The position numbers were made by a program, and so were the translations under genes. A DNA stretch of 64,000 nt from Candidatus Kryptonium thompsonii (lineage in GTDB: Bacteria; Bacteroidota; Ignavibacteria; Kryptoniales; Kryptoniaceae), in assembly GCA_001442925.1 (NCBI GenBank), contig LDXX01000004.1, forward strand, positions 127,001 to 191,000, read 5' to 3'. Under the pieces are notes generated by a model that was not told where the DNA came from, ran no database searches, and worked only from the letters and a program-made list of their open reading frames with translations. This document shows positions 1 through 9,360 of the stretch, one piece after another (within the stretch, counting starts at the first letter, position 1; each line of letters opens with the position of its first letter).

Positions 1-547
1 CCTGCTTTGTCAATTCTCCAAGTGGAAAAATCGTCCTACTCAAACTTTCCTGCGTCAAACCCCACAAGGCGTATGATTGATCTTTTGACGCATCAACACC
101 ACGCATAAGGATATATCTACCGCTCTTTTCATCAAACCTTATTCTCGCATAATGACCCGTTGCAATGTAGTCAGCCCCAAGTGAGAGTGCTTTTCTTATC
201 AAAGCTTCCCACTTTATCTTTCGATTACAAATCACACATGGATTTGGTGTTTTCCCCTCAAGATACTCTTTGATAAAATAATTTATCACCTCACGATAAA
301 ACTCCTTCGTAAAATCGATTACATAATGCGGGAACCCAAGCTTTGCCGCAACAATTCGAGCGTCATTAATTCCCTCAAGCGAGCAACAACTATGTTCATT
401 TTGAACGCCGATATCCTCGTAATTGTATGTCTTTATCGTTATGCCTATTAAATTATAACCCTGCTCCTTTAAAATCCCAGCAGCAACTGATGAATCAACT
501 CCTCCGCTCATCGCTACAACAACTGTTTTCTCCTTTGAATTTCTCAT
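1..547 (-). CDS. mnmA: tRNA-specific 2-thiouridylase MnmA, N-terminal part
   Basis: The enzyme uses ATP to activate U34 of tRNA (Glu, Gln, Lys) and adds sulfur, giving 2-thiouridine at the wobble position in the cytoplasm. The visible 182 residues begin MRNSKEKTVVVAMSGG; the PP-loop ATP motif SGGVDSS follows directly. Further on is NPCVICNRKIKW, which holds the conserved Cys-Asn of the MnmA active site, and later ATGHYARI, typical of the family. The ATG at 547 is the only start that keeps the PP-loop near the N-terminus. The gene runs off the left edge of the window, so roughly half the protein, with the second catalytic Cys and the C-terminal beta-barrel domain, is not seen. It lies 44 bases downstream of the EamA transporter gene on the same strand. 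Confidence 0.93.
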   Translation of the reverse strand, partial: MRNSKEKTVVVAMSGGVDSSVAAGILKEQGYNLIGITIKTYNYEDIGVQNEHSCCSLEGINDARIVAAKLGFPHYVIDFTKEFYREVINYFIKEYLEGKTPNPCVICNRKIKWEALIRKALSLGADYIATGHYARIRFDEKSGRYILMRGVDASKDQSYALWGLTQESLSRTIFPLGELTKQ

Positions 548-591
548 CTATTTTAAAACAAAGTTTGTTTTCTTCTCATATAAAATTAAAC

Positions 592-1512
592 TTATTTTCG
601 CCTTAAAAAATTTCTAAAATCACCTTTAAAAATAACATCCGACAACTCAGAAATTAAAAGACCTGCAAGCATCAGAATAGAACCAAATACAGCAAGAGGT
701 GAAAGTTTTTCACTTAAAAATATCCACGCTATAATCCCAGCAAAAACTGGTTCCATTGTAAAAATGACAGCTGCGCGAGTTGGGGTTGTAAATTTTTGAT
801 ACGCTGTTTGGACATAAGTTGCAAATACAGTGGCGAGCAAAGAAGTATAAATCAAAGCGAAAAACAAACCTGTTGTTAAATTTATCTTCGGTTCTTCAAA
901 AATAAATGCAATCAAAAACGAAGAAACCGAAGTTAAAGCAAGTTGAACCAAAACAAGAATATGGGTTGGATGTTGCCTTGAATATATATCAATATAAACA
1001 ATGTAAAGAGCAAACATCACCGCACAAAGAAGCGTCAGAAAATCTCCAATTGTAAAATTTTTCCCAAGTGAATAAACAAAACTTTCGATCGAATCATCCT
1101 TTGAAGTAAGCAACAAAAGACCTAAGGTAACAAGCGAAATTCCAATTAAGTTTCCCGGCTTCGGTGGCTTGCGTTCAATTATAGACTGAGCTATGGGGGT
1201 AAAAATTACAAGCATACCAGTTATAAAGGCAGACTTTGAAGCTGTCGTGTATTTCAACCCGACGGTTTGAAATGCGAAACCAGCAAATAAAAAGAAAGCA
1301 ACAATTAAAGCATGCTTAAAAGCAAGAGAATTAAAATGCTTAAAAGAATTGTGAAAAAAGAAGATATATAAAACCGCTGAAATCCCAAATCTCACCCCAA
1401 GAAAAATTAAAGGCGAGACATCATCAAGTGCTTTTTTAACTATACTAAATGTCCCACTCCAAATAAATGTGATTAGCAAGAGAAGTAATTCGGCCTTGTA
1501 TTGCTGCTTCAT
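592..1512 (-). CDS. EamA/DMT-family transporter
   Basis: A 306-residue integral membrane protein of the drug/metabolite transporter superfamily. The sequence shows about ten hydrophobic segments in two similar halves, the usual two-EamA-domain layout. The first half carries the typical LLLLITFIWSGTF start and the second half contains TRAAVIFTMEPVFAGIIAW, a hallmark of the second EamA repeat. The substrate cannot be told from sequence; relatives export metabolites, amino acids or sugars. The gene starts with ATG at 1512, 17 bases after the stop of the polysaccharide export gene, so it may be read from the same transcript. Identity as an EamA protein is secure, and any specific substrate would be a guess. 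Confidence 0.88.
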   Translation of the reverse strand: MKQQYKAELLLLLITFIWSGTFSIVKKALDDVSPLIFLGVRFGISAVLYIFFFHNSFKHFNSLAFKHALIVAFFLFAGFAFQTVGLKYTTASKSAFITGMLVIFTPIAQSIIERKPPKPGNLIGISLVTLGLLLLTSKDDSIESFVYSLGKNFTIGDFLTLLCAVMFALYIVYIDIYSRQHPTHILVLVQLALTSVSSFLIAFIFEEPKINLTTGLFFALIYTSLLATVFATYVQTAYQKFTTPTRAAVIFTMEPVFAGIIAWIFLSEKLSPLAVFGSILMLAGLLISELSDVIFKGDFRNFLRRK

Positions 1513-1529
1513 CTATAGATAAAGTAAAA

Positions 1530-3200
1530 TTATTTCTGTTTAATTTGATTGTAAATCAAAATTATTGTCGCGACGGTTGACGCAACCGCACCTACCGTTG
1601 AAATTATATCTTTCGTGAGATTCCAATAATAAATTGATTCTCTTACTATCTTCTTTGGAACAAATATAAAATCACCCGGTTCAATTTCAGTACTTCCCGC
1701 ATCATACCAAAGATACGTCTTTCTCTTTATAACTTTCACATCACCTTTTCTAGCAAGCTGAGAAAACCCCCCAGCCTTCAAAATATAATACTTGTAATTC
1801 TTTCCAGCTTCATAAGGTACAAACCCAGGATTGCTCACTTGACCGAAAACATAAACCATCGATGGTTGCTTCCGAGGCACAAATATAAAATCACCATCCT
1901 GAAGTTCCAAATCCAAATTTTTATTTATCACCTCCTTAATGTTAATCGATACAAATTTTACAGAATCTAAAAGCCCAACCTCCTGAGCAAAATTTATAGA
2001 ATCCTCTTTTGAAAGCGAGAAGTTCTTAAGAAGAAAATAGCTGAAAATGAACTCTCGCTGTGGATCAAATTGTACTCCACCCCTTATTATATAAGCATTA
2101 TCTAAATCGGAAGAAACAGATAAACCAGCCTTGCTAATTACCTCGCTTAACATTGTTCCATTTCTTGAAATCGGGTATGTTCCAGGGTATTTAACTTCAC
2201 CTGCGATCGTAACGGTATAATTCTGTTTCAATGTTCTCTTTTCGGGGATGAAAATTCTATCGTTGTTTTCAAGTGTTAAATCACTTGTCTCACCGTTCAA
2301 AATTTTTCTCAAATTTATATTTAACTTTTCCTTTAGTTTCCCCTCTTCATCAAGCCGTATAATTTCAACGTTTTCAAGGTCGGCACTCTCAATTGTCCCC
2401 CCAGCTATTTCAACGATGTCAGTAAGCTTGTCACCTTGGACAAATTCATAAGCCCCTGGCTTATTCACAGCGCCGTATATTGCAACAAATGAGGACAAAT
2501 CGCGACGCTGTACAACAATCCAATCACCCTCAAGAAGATATGGGTTATATTTATCATCTCCAGTTGCAAAGTATTTCCGCAAATCAACATTTATTACTTT
2601 CCCGTTCCTTTTTAATAAAATTTTTCTAAAGTTAACGCTATCAATCATTGTTGCTTTCCTCATCAATTGAAATGAATCTATCGGCAAAAAAGCAAGCCCA
2701 AGCACCGTCGAAACTCTATCAACAGATCGAACTTTGTATTTACCTTCATTTAAAACATATCCGGTTACAGTGACATTAAACGAGCGAGGGACTATAAGGG
2801 TTGCTGTAATTTCACTGGCTATATACTTTGATTTTATCTTCTGAATTATATTCCTTTTTGCCTCGGAAAGCGTAAGACCAGAAACTTTTACCTCGCCAAC
2901 AGTTGGAATTATTGCTGTACCCTCAGTGGTTATCTGAACGGTAAAATTCAACGGGGGTGCGCTCCATATATTGACACTTAAGATATCGCCTGGTCCAACA
3001 ATGTAAGTTTCAGGGTCGATTGGCTTTTCAAGTGCAAGAAGGGATGGGTCCAACACTGGATACTGAAAAGTTTGAGCTTGTTTAAGCAAATCGTCAAACT
3101 TTATCCCAAGTTCCTTCGTTGGAGCTTCAGATTTTATCTCCGGAATTTGCGAAAAGAGGTTAACATAGAAGACAAAGATTAGAATAAAAAACTTTTTCAT
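1530..3200 (-). CDS. SLBB-domain polysaccharide export protein (Wza-like)
   Basis: Predicted periplasmic/outer-membrane component for capsule or exopolysaccharide export. The protein starts with a signal peptide (MKKFFILIFVFYVNLFSQ), then a Poly_export (PF02563-like) domain around residues 60-150 containing YIVGPGDILSVNIW, then several SLBB-type repeats (for example VTIAGEVKYPGTYPI and VYVFGQVSNPGFVPY). A hydrophobic C-terminal helix (TVGAVASTVATIILIY) may form the membrane-crossing part, as the C-terminal helix does in Wza. Unlike E. coli Wza there is no lipobox Cys after the signal peptide. The ATG at 3200 is preferred over an in-frame TTG at 3212 because it gives the clean signal peptide. 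It sits 8 bases after the nucleotide-sugar dehydrogenase gene, which fits a polysaccharide operon. Confidence 0.87.
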   Translation of the reverse strand: MKKFFILIFVFYVNLFSQIPEIKSEAPTKELGIKFDDLLKQAQTFQYPVLDPSLLALEKPIDPETYIVGPGDILSVNIWSAPPLNFTVQITTEGTAIIPTVGEVKVSGLTLSEAKRNIIQKIKSKYIASEITATLIVPRSFNVTVTGYVLNEGKYKVRSVDRVSTVLGLAFLPIDSFQLMRKATMIDSVNFRKILLKRNGKVINVDLRKYFATGDDKYNPYLLEGDWIVVQRRDLSSFVAIYGAVNKPGAYEFVQGDKLTDIVEIAGGTIESADLENVEIIRLDEEGKLKEKLNINLRKILNGETSDLTLENNDRIFIPEKRTLKQNYTVTIAGEVKYPGTYPISRNGTMLSEVISKAGLSVSSDLDNAYIIRGGVQFDPQREFIFSYFLLKNFSLSKEDSINFAQEVGLLDSVKFVSINIKEVINKNLDLELQDGDFIFVPRKQPSMVYVFGQVSNPGFVPYEAGKNYKYYILKAGGFSQLARKGDVKVIKRKTYLWYDAGSTEIEPGDFIFVPKKIVRESIYYWNLTKDIISTVGAVASTVATIILIYNQIKQK

Positions 3201-3208
3201 AATAAAAG

Positions 3209-4549
3209 TCAATTTTTGTTTTCATTGCGGTTCATCCCAGCACCGAGCCTGACTATCTTTGCCGTGCTGTTTTCAATACCTTTTGTAGCATTTCTTGTGT
3301 CAATTATAACCTTTGAATTTCTAACTATAAACTCAAAATCGTAAATGCTGTGATCGGTCGTGATCACAACTATATCAAACTTTTGTAATTTCCTTTCATT
3401 CAGCTCAATTGATTCAAATTTTTTTGAGTTTACCCAAATCTCGGGAACATAAGGATCGTTGTAAAATATATTTATCGCACCTTCCCTCATAAGAAGTTCC
3501 ATGATTTTAATAGCAGGGGAAAGTCGCGTATCATTGACATTTCTTTTGAAAGCAACCCCAAGAAAAAGTATGTTTGCATCTTTCAGTGTTTTTGGCAAAT
3601 AACTTAACTCTCTCAAAATTAAATTTACGATATAAAATGGCATCGACTCGTTTGTTTCAGCTGCAAGTTCAATAAAATTAGTGTGGAAGTCATACGCTTT
3701 TGCAAACCACGAAAGATAATATGGATCAACCAAAATGCAATGTCCACCAATCCCTGGACCTGGATAAAAAGGCATGAAACCAAAAGGCTTCGTCGACGCT
3801 GCTTCGATAACCTCCCAAATATCAATATTACCTATCCTATCGCACAGCTGAGCTAGCTCATTGACAAGAGCTATGTTAACACTTCTAAATATATTTTCAA
3901 GAAGTTTAGCCATTTCCGCAACACGTGGCGATGAAACCAGATGCACATTCTTTGAGATTTGCTTTATAACTATCTCAGCCATACGGGCACATTCAGGCGT
4001 AACGCCACCAACGATCACAGGAGTATTTGAAAGATTCCATTCTTTGTTTCCGGGGTCAATTCTCTCGGGTGAAAAGGCAAGAAAAAAATCCTTCCCAACC
4101 CTTAAGCCAGTTTTTTCAAGAATGGGAAGGACATAATTTTCAGTTGTCGTTGGAAAGGTCGTACTCTTCAAAATTATAAGCTGCCCATGTCTTAACTTTT
4201 TGGCAATGTTTTCAACCGCATCCAGGATATGTGAAATGTTAGGTTCTTTATTTTCGTTGAAAGGTGTTGGAACACAGATGAAAATAACATCAAGTATATC
4301 AACAGCGGAATAATCGCTTACAGCCGAAAGTCTACCTGACTTAACAAGTTTTTTCACCTTCTCCGAATCAACATCAAGAATGTAATTTTCCCCTCTGTTC
4401 AACTTCTCAACTTTACTTTTATCAATATCAATGCCAATCGTTGTGAAACCCTTTGAAGCATATTCAACTGCAAGCGGAAGTCCCACATACCCAAGCCCAA
4501 CGACGCCAATTTTTGCCTTTTTCTTGATTATCTTTTCCTCTAATTGCAT
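3209..4549 (-). CDS. UDP-N-acetylglucosamine 6-dehydrogenase-like nucleotide sugar dehydrogenase
   Basis: NAD-dependent enzyme that oxidises C6 of a UDP-sugar to a uronic acid for cell-surface polysaccharide. The N-terminal Rossmann motif is IGVVGLGYVGLPLA. The catalytic Cys (about residue 271) sits in GIGGHCILVDPYYLSW, a form close to WbpA/WbpO-type enzymes, which act on UDP-GlcNAc or UDP-GalNAc and not on UDP-glucose. Length (446 residues) is normal. The C-terminal UDP-binding domain with FLGVAFKRNVNDTR is complete. The ATG at 4549 is preferred to the TTG one codon earlier. No clear ribosome-binding site is seen; the gene starts 18 bases after the rfbB-like gene and is probably co-transcribed with it. 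Substrate preference is inferred from the Cys motif only. Confidence 0.88.
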   Translation of the reverse strand: MQLEEKIIKKKAKIGVVGLGYVGLPLAVEYASKGFTTIGIDIDKSKVEKLNRGENYILDVDSEKVKKLVKSGRLSAVSDYSAVDILDVIFICVPTPFNENKEPNISHILDAVENIAKKLRHGQLIILKSTTFPTTTENYVLPILEKTGLRVGKDFFLAFSPERIDPGNKEWNLSNTPVIVGGVTPECARMAEIVIKQISKNVHLVSSPRVAEMAKLLENIFRSVNIALVNELAQLCDRIGNIDIWEVIEAASTKPFGFMPFYPGPGIGGHCILVDPYYLSWFAKAYDFHTNFIELAAETNESMPFYIVNLILRELSYLPKTLKDANILFLGVAFKRNVNDTRLSPAIKIMELLMREGAINIFYNDPYVPEIWVNSKKFESIELNERKLQKFDIVVITTDHSIYDFEFIVRNSKVIIDTRNATKGIENSTAKIVRLGAGMNRNENKN

Positions 4550-4567
4550 CAAACGGTTAATTCAAAA

Positions 4568-5590
4568 TTAATTTTTCAACCTTTCTTCATACCAAACCTG
4601 ATAATACTTTTGATACTCACCCGAAATTATCCTCCGCCACCAGTTTTCATTTTGAATATACCAGTTTATAGTTTCTGTGATGGCTTCCTCAAAAGTGTAA
4701 ACTGGTTCCCAACCAAGTTCATTTTTAATCTTCGTCCAATCCATCGCATATCTTCTATCGTGTCCAGGTCTATCTTTTACAAATTTTATCAACGATTCCG
4801 GCTTTCCAAGTTTTTTCAAAATTAATTTTACAATATCAATGTTCTGCCATTCATTGCTTGCACCGATGTTGTAAATCTCCCCAGGCTTACCTTTCTGAAT
4901 CACAAAATCAATCGCACGACAATGATCAAGAACATAAATCCAATCCCGAACATTTTTTCCATCCCCATAAACGGGCAATGGCTTGTCGTTCAAGGCATTT
5001 ATTATCATCAAAGGTATGAGTTTCTCTGGAAATTGATATGGTCCAAAATTATTTGAACATCTCGTTATGATAACAGGGACATCAAATGTTTTAAAGTAAG
5101 CTCTACACAAAAGGTCAGCGCTTGCTTTGCTTGCTGCATAAGGCGAGTTCGGCAAAAGTGGCATATCCTCAGTAAATTTTCCAACCGAGCCAAGCGAACC
5201 ATATACTTCATCTGTTGAGATTTGTATAAACTTTTCAATCCCAAATTTCTTCGTCACCTCAAGCAAAACTTGAGTCCCAAGAACATTTGTCCTTATAAAA
5301 ATTTCCGGACCAAGTATGCTTCTATCAACATGTGATTCAGCGGCGAAATTCACGATTACATCAATATCAAACTCTTGAACCACATATTCAACAAGTTCTT
5401 GATTGCAGATATCACCCCTTACAAAATGATAATTCGGATTATTTTCTACATCCTTCAAATTTTCAAGGTTACCCGCATAGGTGAGCTTGTCGAAATTTAT
5501 AACTTTAACCCCCGGATAATTCTGAAGCATGTACCTGACAAAATTACTTCCAATAAACCCAGCGCCTCCCGTCACCAAAATACTTTGCAT
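4568..5590 (-). CDS. rfbB: dTDP-glucose 4,6-dehydratase
   Basis: Short-chain dehydrogenase that converts dTDP-glucose to dTDP-4-keto-6-deoxyglucose, the second step towards dTDP-rhamnose and other deoxysugars. The sequence has the NAD motif GGAGFIGSNF (residues 8-17), the catalytic triad region STDEVYG (Thr126-Asp127-Glu128) and YAASK (Tyr151, Lys155). Family landmarks NFAAESHVDRS and RCSNNFGPYQFPEKLIP are intact, and length (340) is standard. It is the first gene of the minus-strand polysaccharide run. The usual partners rfbA, rfbC and rfbD are absent here, so the sugar may be built from genes elsewhere. The start ATG at 5590 leads straight into the Rossmann fold. Confidence 0.95.
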   Translation of the reverse strand: MQSILVTGGAGFIGSNFVRYMLQNYPGVKVINFDKLTYAGNLENLKDVENNPNYHFVRGDICNQELVEYVVQEFDIDVIVNFAAESHVDRSILGPEIFIRTNVLGTQVLLEVTKKFGIEKFIQISTDEVYGSLGSVGKFTEDMPLLPNSPYAASKASADLLCRAYFKTFDVPVIITRCSNNFGPYQFPEKLIPLMIINALNDKPLPVYGDGKNVRDWIYVLDHCRAIDFVIQKGKPGEIYNIGASNEWQNIDIVKLILKKLGKPESLIKFVKDRPGHDRRYAMDWTKIKNELGWEPVYTFEEAITETINWYIQNENWWRRIISGEYQKYYQVWYEERLKN

Positions 5591-5771
5591 TTAAAAAACT
5601 CCCTTTTTAATTTGAATTTGACTCTACTTAACCCCCACCTAATGAAAATGGTGGAGGTGAAAATGCCAGAAATAAATCTATGAAAATGCGCTTAAAAAAT
5701 CAATTGAACAACCTGTAAGCATTAAAACAAGCCCAGCACAGACAAAGGTATATAACAACTTTTCATAAGCT

Positions 5772-8700
5772 ATGCGCTTTGCAATTTATGCCTTATTACT
5801 ATTTGCAGGATTATGTTTTGCACAAATTCAAAGTGTTGAATTTGAAATTTCAAAAGGCGATTCAATAGTTAACCTTCCGCACCGTTTTATTATTCCACAA
5901 AGCGAAATTTTAAAAATCGACACGCTTGTTCTTCTTCCGGGAATCCATTATCAAATCAATTATAATCTTGGGAAAGTTTATCTCCATAACTCAGTCATCT
6001 CAAAAATTGACTCATCGAGATTTAAATTCAAAGCAGTTTACAGAACCCTGCCAATTGATACGATATTCTTTAAATATAGAAGAAGCGAACTCACAGAAAT
6101 TGACAAACCAATAGAAAAAATTCTAAAAGTTGAAAAAAACATTGAAGAACACAGTTCATTTGCTGGAAATATACAAAAAAACGGAAGCATTGTTCGTGGT
6201 TTTACGCTTGGGAGCAATCGAGACCCCACGCTTCAATCTGGCTTTAATCTCCAGCTATCAGGAAACTTGACAAGAGATATAGAAATCACGGCTTCATTGA
6301 CGGATGAAAATATACCAATTCAACCTGAAGGAAACACACAAACACTTCAAGAAATTGATAAAATTTTCATCAGAGTAAAGTCAAAAAACTTATTTGCGAC
6401 TTTTGGGGACTATGACATTGGCTATCAACTTAGTGATGAACAAAATCTATATTTTTCAGAAACCCCCGAATTTGCTAACATAAGAAGAAGGCTGCAAGGT
6501 GGAAAGTTTCAAGCAAATTATGAAACTGATTTTGCAAAAACTAAAAATACAATTGCCATTGCTTCATCTCGTGGCAAGTTTGCAACAAATTATTTTAACG
6601 GAATTGATGGCGTTCAAGGTCCCTATAGATTGACTGGGCAAAATGGTGAAAGAGATATAATTGTAATTGCAGGAACCGAAAAGGTTTACATCGATGGTGA
6701 GTTAATGACGCGGGGTGAAAGCAATGATTATGTAATTGATTATTCAACCGCTGAAATAACATTTACTTCAAATCGTTTGATAACATCCGCGTCAAGAATA
6801 ACAGTTGACTTTCAATATACTGACAGAAAATATGCAAGAAACTTTTTTGGTTTTGTCTCGGATAATTTTCTTTTCAATGACAGGTTAAATTTGTCTTTTT
6901 CGTACTTCTATGATTCAGACAATAAAAACGCTCCAATTGATTTCGTCCTCGCACAATCGGATATTGAAATTTTAAAAAACAGTGGTGATAATTCATTAAA
7001 GGCGGTTAAAAGTGGGATAATTTATGTTGGATTTGATTCAATCAAAGGAATTGGGAAGGGACAGTACGTTAAGAAAGATACAATGATCGATTCAGAAAGA
7101 TACGAAATCTTTGTATATGCCCCGGGGGATAAAAATGCTCTTTACTCTGTGAGTTTTTCTTATGTCGGCGTTGGAAAGGGAGACTATGCGCGCCGTGGAA
7201 TCGGAAAATATGAATTTATTGGAAAAGGCAAGGGTGAGTACCTTCCTGTGATCTTTTTACCAATGCCACAATCGTCGCAAATTTTTGACATCAGGGCAAA
7301 GTATAAAACAGAAAACTTCAATTTCTTCGTCGAATCAGGCTTTAGCAATTTTGATAAAAATCAGTTTTCTTCAATAGATAATGAAGATAACAAAGGTTTT
7401 GCTTTAAAATATGGGTTCAACTATTCAAGTGGAAAAATTTTTGAGAAAGGTTTAAGAAAAATTGACTTCAACATTTATCAAAGACATAGAAATAAAAACT
7501 TCACCAGCCTTGATCGATTTAATGTGATCGAATTCAATAGAAAATGGAACCTCGGTCCCGAAACCTCACAATTTGATGAAATCATCCTTGAGTCTTCTTT
7601 GCAAGCCGAACTTTTTGAAAAAAGTTTTGTGAATTTCGGTTATGGATCTTTAAAAAATGAAAACATATTTAGAACGAACAGAGGTGTGGTTAGCCTGACG
7701 ATCAATGAGGTAAACTTTCCTGAAATTAACAACACATTTGAAATTTTATTATCAAAATCAGACACGTTCAAATCAAAATGGATAAGAAATAAAGGCTCGG
7801 GTAAATATAAAATTGGACCCTTTCTACCATTTATAAACTATGAAATGGAGTCCAAGGAAAATTTAGAAGGTGACTCCATAAGCTTGGGAAGCTTTAGATT
7901 TTTAAGGTTAATCCCGGGGATTGAACTTGGGGTAGGAAAGTTCAAAACCGCGTTTTCTTATGAGTTAAGATTTGATGATGTTGTAAAAAATGGAAGCTAT
8001 GCTCGATTAAGCGTAATGCGAAACCAAAATTATAAAATAAATTTCGTCGATAAAAGATTTGAATTTAACGGCGATTTAACTTTAAACAAAAAAACTTTTC
8101 TTTTGGATTCGGTAAAGACCATCAACAATATCTTGATAAGATCACAGGGTAAAATGGAAGCTTTTAAAAGATCTTTAAGGGTAAATTTGATCTATCGAGC
8201 GATGACGAGAATGGTCTCGAGGCTTGAACCTGTTTTCATAAAGGTTCAAAGGGGCACAGGGAATTACAGATATCTTGGGGATTTAAATGGCAACGGAATC
8301 CAAGATGCAAATGAATTTGAACGAACGAAGTTCGATGGAGATTATATTATGCTCACATTGCCCGGGGATCAGCTCATTCCAACGGCAAATGTTGAGGCAA
8401 GCTTCAATCTACGCTTTTATCCAGAAAGATTACTTAAGCTTTTATCCCCATTTTCAAGTGATACATACTTCCAGGTTTCGGAAAGTAGTCTTGAATCGCA
8501 AGAGAAAATTTACCTGCTGAAGTTAAAATATTTCCAACGCGAGGATAAAACCATAAACGGAATGATCACATTTAGACAAGATATTTACATGTTTGAAAAC
8601 AGCAGAAAGTTTTCTTTAAGATACAGATTTTTAAAAACTGGTTCAATGTTCAGCTACAACATTGCGACGAGAAAAACATTCGGCATCGAAAACTCAATGC

Positions 8701-9197
8701 GAATAAGATGGTATCCGGAGCTTGACCTTGGATTTCAAGTAGAGGGAACAATAAAAAATAAAACATCTGTCGGCGGATTCAAAGAAAACGATGTTTTTGA
8801 CATAAAGGGGCAAAGTTTAAATTTTGAAATTTTTTACAAACCATCTAACAATGTTGAATTGAGCCTAAAAACTGGCGTTGGTCGCAATAAAGATTTTGCT
8901 GGTGCGGTTAAAAGCGCGGATTTAAATCGTGAAAGCATTAAGATAAGTTGGCTTCTGATGGGCAAGGGAAGAGCTGAGTTTGAGATTGAAAGAAATGAGG
9001 TGCTAGTGAAGGGCACTTCGGGAATCGCAAGTTATGAACTTATGGAGGGAAATTATCCGGGTAGAAGTATATTCTTGCGATTGAATTTTTACTATAGCAT
9101 TGGCGATTATATTCAGATTAGCGGGAACTACAACGGTCGCTTTCTTTCAACCGGGGTAATTCACATCGCGCAAGCAGAGGTGAGGGTATACTTTTAA
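5772..9197 (+). CDS. Very large outer-membrane beta-barrel-like protein, function unknown
   Basis: A 1141-residue secreted protein that I cannot assign to a characterised family. It starts with a signal peptide (MRFAIYALLLFAGLCFA). An N-terminal region of about 100 residues with beta-strands is followed, from about residue 135, by a conserved-looking block with NGSIVRGFTLGSNRD and LTDENIPIQPEGNTQ. From there on the protein alternates aromatic and polar residues as in long beta-barrels and ends in Tyr-Phe, a common C-terminus of outer-membrane barrels. Three similar G-x-G-K-G/Y motifs occur near residues 425-490. A calcium-loop-like DLNGNGIQDANEFE sits near residue 836. Similar long proteins exist in FCB genomes as unnamed families (from memory). 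It is divergent from the polysaccharide genes, so a surface role is plausible but unproven. Confidence 0.7.
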   Translation: MRFAIYALLLFAGLCFAQIQSVEFEISKGDSIVNLPHRFIIPQSEILKIDTLVLLPGIHYQINYNLGKVYLHNSVISKIDSSRFKFKAVYRTLPIDTIFFKYRRSELTEIDKPIEKILKVEKNIEEHSSFAGNIQKNGSIVRGFTLGSNRDPTLQSGFNLQLSGNLTRDIEITASLTDENIPIQPEGNTQTLQEIDKIFIRVKSKNLFATFGDYDIGYQLSDEQNLYFSETPEFANIRRRLQGGKFQANYETDFAKTKNTIAIASSRGKFATNYFNGIDGVQGPYRLTGQNGERDIIVIAGTEKVYIDGELMTRGESNDYVIDYSTAEITFTSNRLITSASRITVDFQYTDRKYARNFFGFVSDNFLFNDRLNLSFSYFYDSDNKNAPIDFVLAQSDIEILKNSGDNSLKAVKSGIIYVGFDSIKGIGKGQYVKKDTMIDSERYEIFVYAPGDKNALYSVSFSYVGVGKGDYARRGIGKYEFIGKGKGEYLPVIFLPMPQSSQIFDIRAKYKTENFNFFVESGFSNFDKNQFSSIDNEDNKGFALKYGFNYSSGKIFEKGLRKIDFNIYQRHRNKNFTSLDRFNVIEFNRKWNLGPETSQFDEIILESSLQAELFEKSFVNFGYGSLKNENIFRTNRGVVSLTINEVNFPEINNTFEILLSKSDTFKSKWIRNKGSGKYKIGPFLPFINYEMESKENLEGDSISLGSFRFLRLIPGIELGVGKFKTAFSYELRFDDVVKNGSYARLSVMRNQNYKINFVDKRFEFNGDLTLNKKTFLLDSVKTINNILIRSQGKMEAFKRSLRVNLIYRAMTRMVSRLEPVFIKVQRGTGNYRYLGDLNGNGIQDANEFERTKFDGDYIMLTLPGDQLIPTANVEASFNLRFYPERLLKLLSPFSSDTYFQVSESSLESQEKIYLLKLKYFQREDKTINGMITFRQDIYMFENSRKFSLRYRFLKTGSMFSYNIATRKTFGIENSMRIRWYPELDLGFQVEGTIKNKTSVGGFKENDVFDIKGQSLNFEIFYKPSNNVELSLKTGVGRNKDFAGAVKSADLNRESIKISWLLMGKGRAEFEIERNEVLVKGTSGIASYELMEGNYPGRSIFLRLNFYYSIGDYIQISGNYNGRFLSTGVIHIAQAEVRVYF

Positions 9198-9202
9198 TGA
9201 AG

Positions 9203-9276
9203 TCGGGGCGCCCGGACTCGAACCGGGGACCTCTTGGTCCCGAACCAAGCGCGCTAACCATCTGCGCTACGCCCCG
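9203..9276 (-). tRNA. tRNA-Pro (anticodon CGG)
   Basis: A 74-base cloverleaf can be folded by eye on the minus strand. The acceptor stem CGGGGCG pairs with CGCCCCG, followed by discriminator A. The D stem is GCGC/GCGC, the anticodon stem CTTGG/CCAAG with loop TTCGGGA, giving anticodon CGG (codon CCG). The T stem is CCCGG/CCGGG with loop TTCGAGT. All stems are fully paired. The CCA end is not encoded, since the bases after the discriminator are CT. A Bacteroidota-like promoter lies just upstream (9288-9319). Confidence 0.96.
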
Positions 9277-9287
9277 TTCTTCAAATT

Positions 9288-9319
9288 AAAAAATAAAGAA
9301 ACTCTCATAAACTTACAAA
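9288..9319 (-). promoter_or_regulatory. Candidate FCB-type promoter of tRNA-Pro
   Basis: On the minus strand TTTG is followed by 20 bases and TATTTTTT, which matches the Bacteroidota housekeeping promoter (TTTG, N19-21, TAnnTTTG) except for the last G. The expected start of transcription falls a few bases before the first base of the tRNA, which is the right place for a tRNA promoter. Confidence 0.5.
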
Positions 9320-9323
9320 TTTA

Positions 9324-9353
9324 AAGCCCTTCCCCAAATTTGGGGAAGGGCTT
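9324..9353 (-). terminator. Perfect hairpin downstream of the PfpI gene
   Basis: A perfect 30-base palindrome with two 15-base arms (AAGCCCTTCCCCAAA and its complement) lies 8 bases after the stop of the DJ-1/PfpI gene and before the tRNA promoter. On the minus strand it is followed by TTTAAATTTG, a weak T-rich tail. On the plus strand there is no T tail, so termination of the minus-strand gene is the better reading. Confidence 0.7.
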
Positions 9354-9360
9354 GAACTTC

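Noticed and set aside
5635-5654. Hairpin CCACC/GGTGG before the large barrel gene
   Set aside because: Only a 5-base stem with a 10-base loop; too weak to call a regulatory element.
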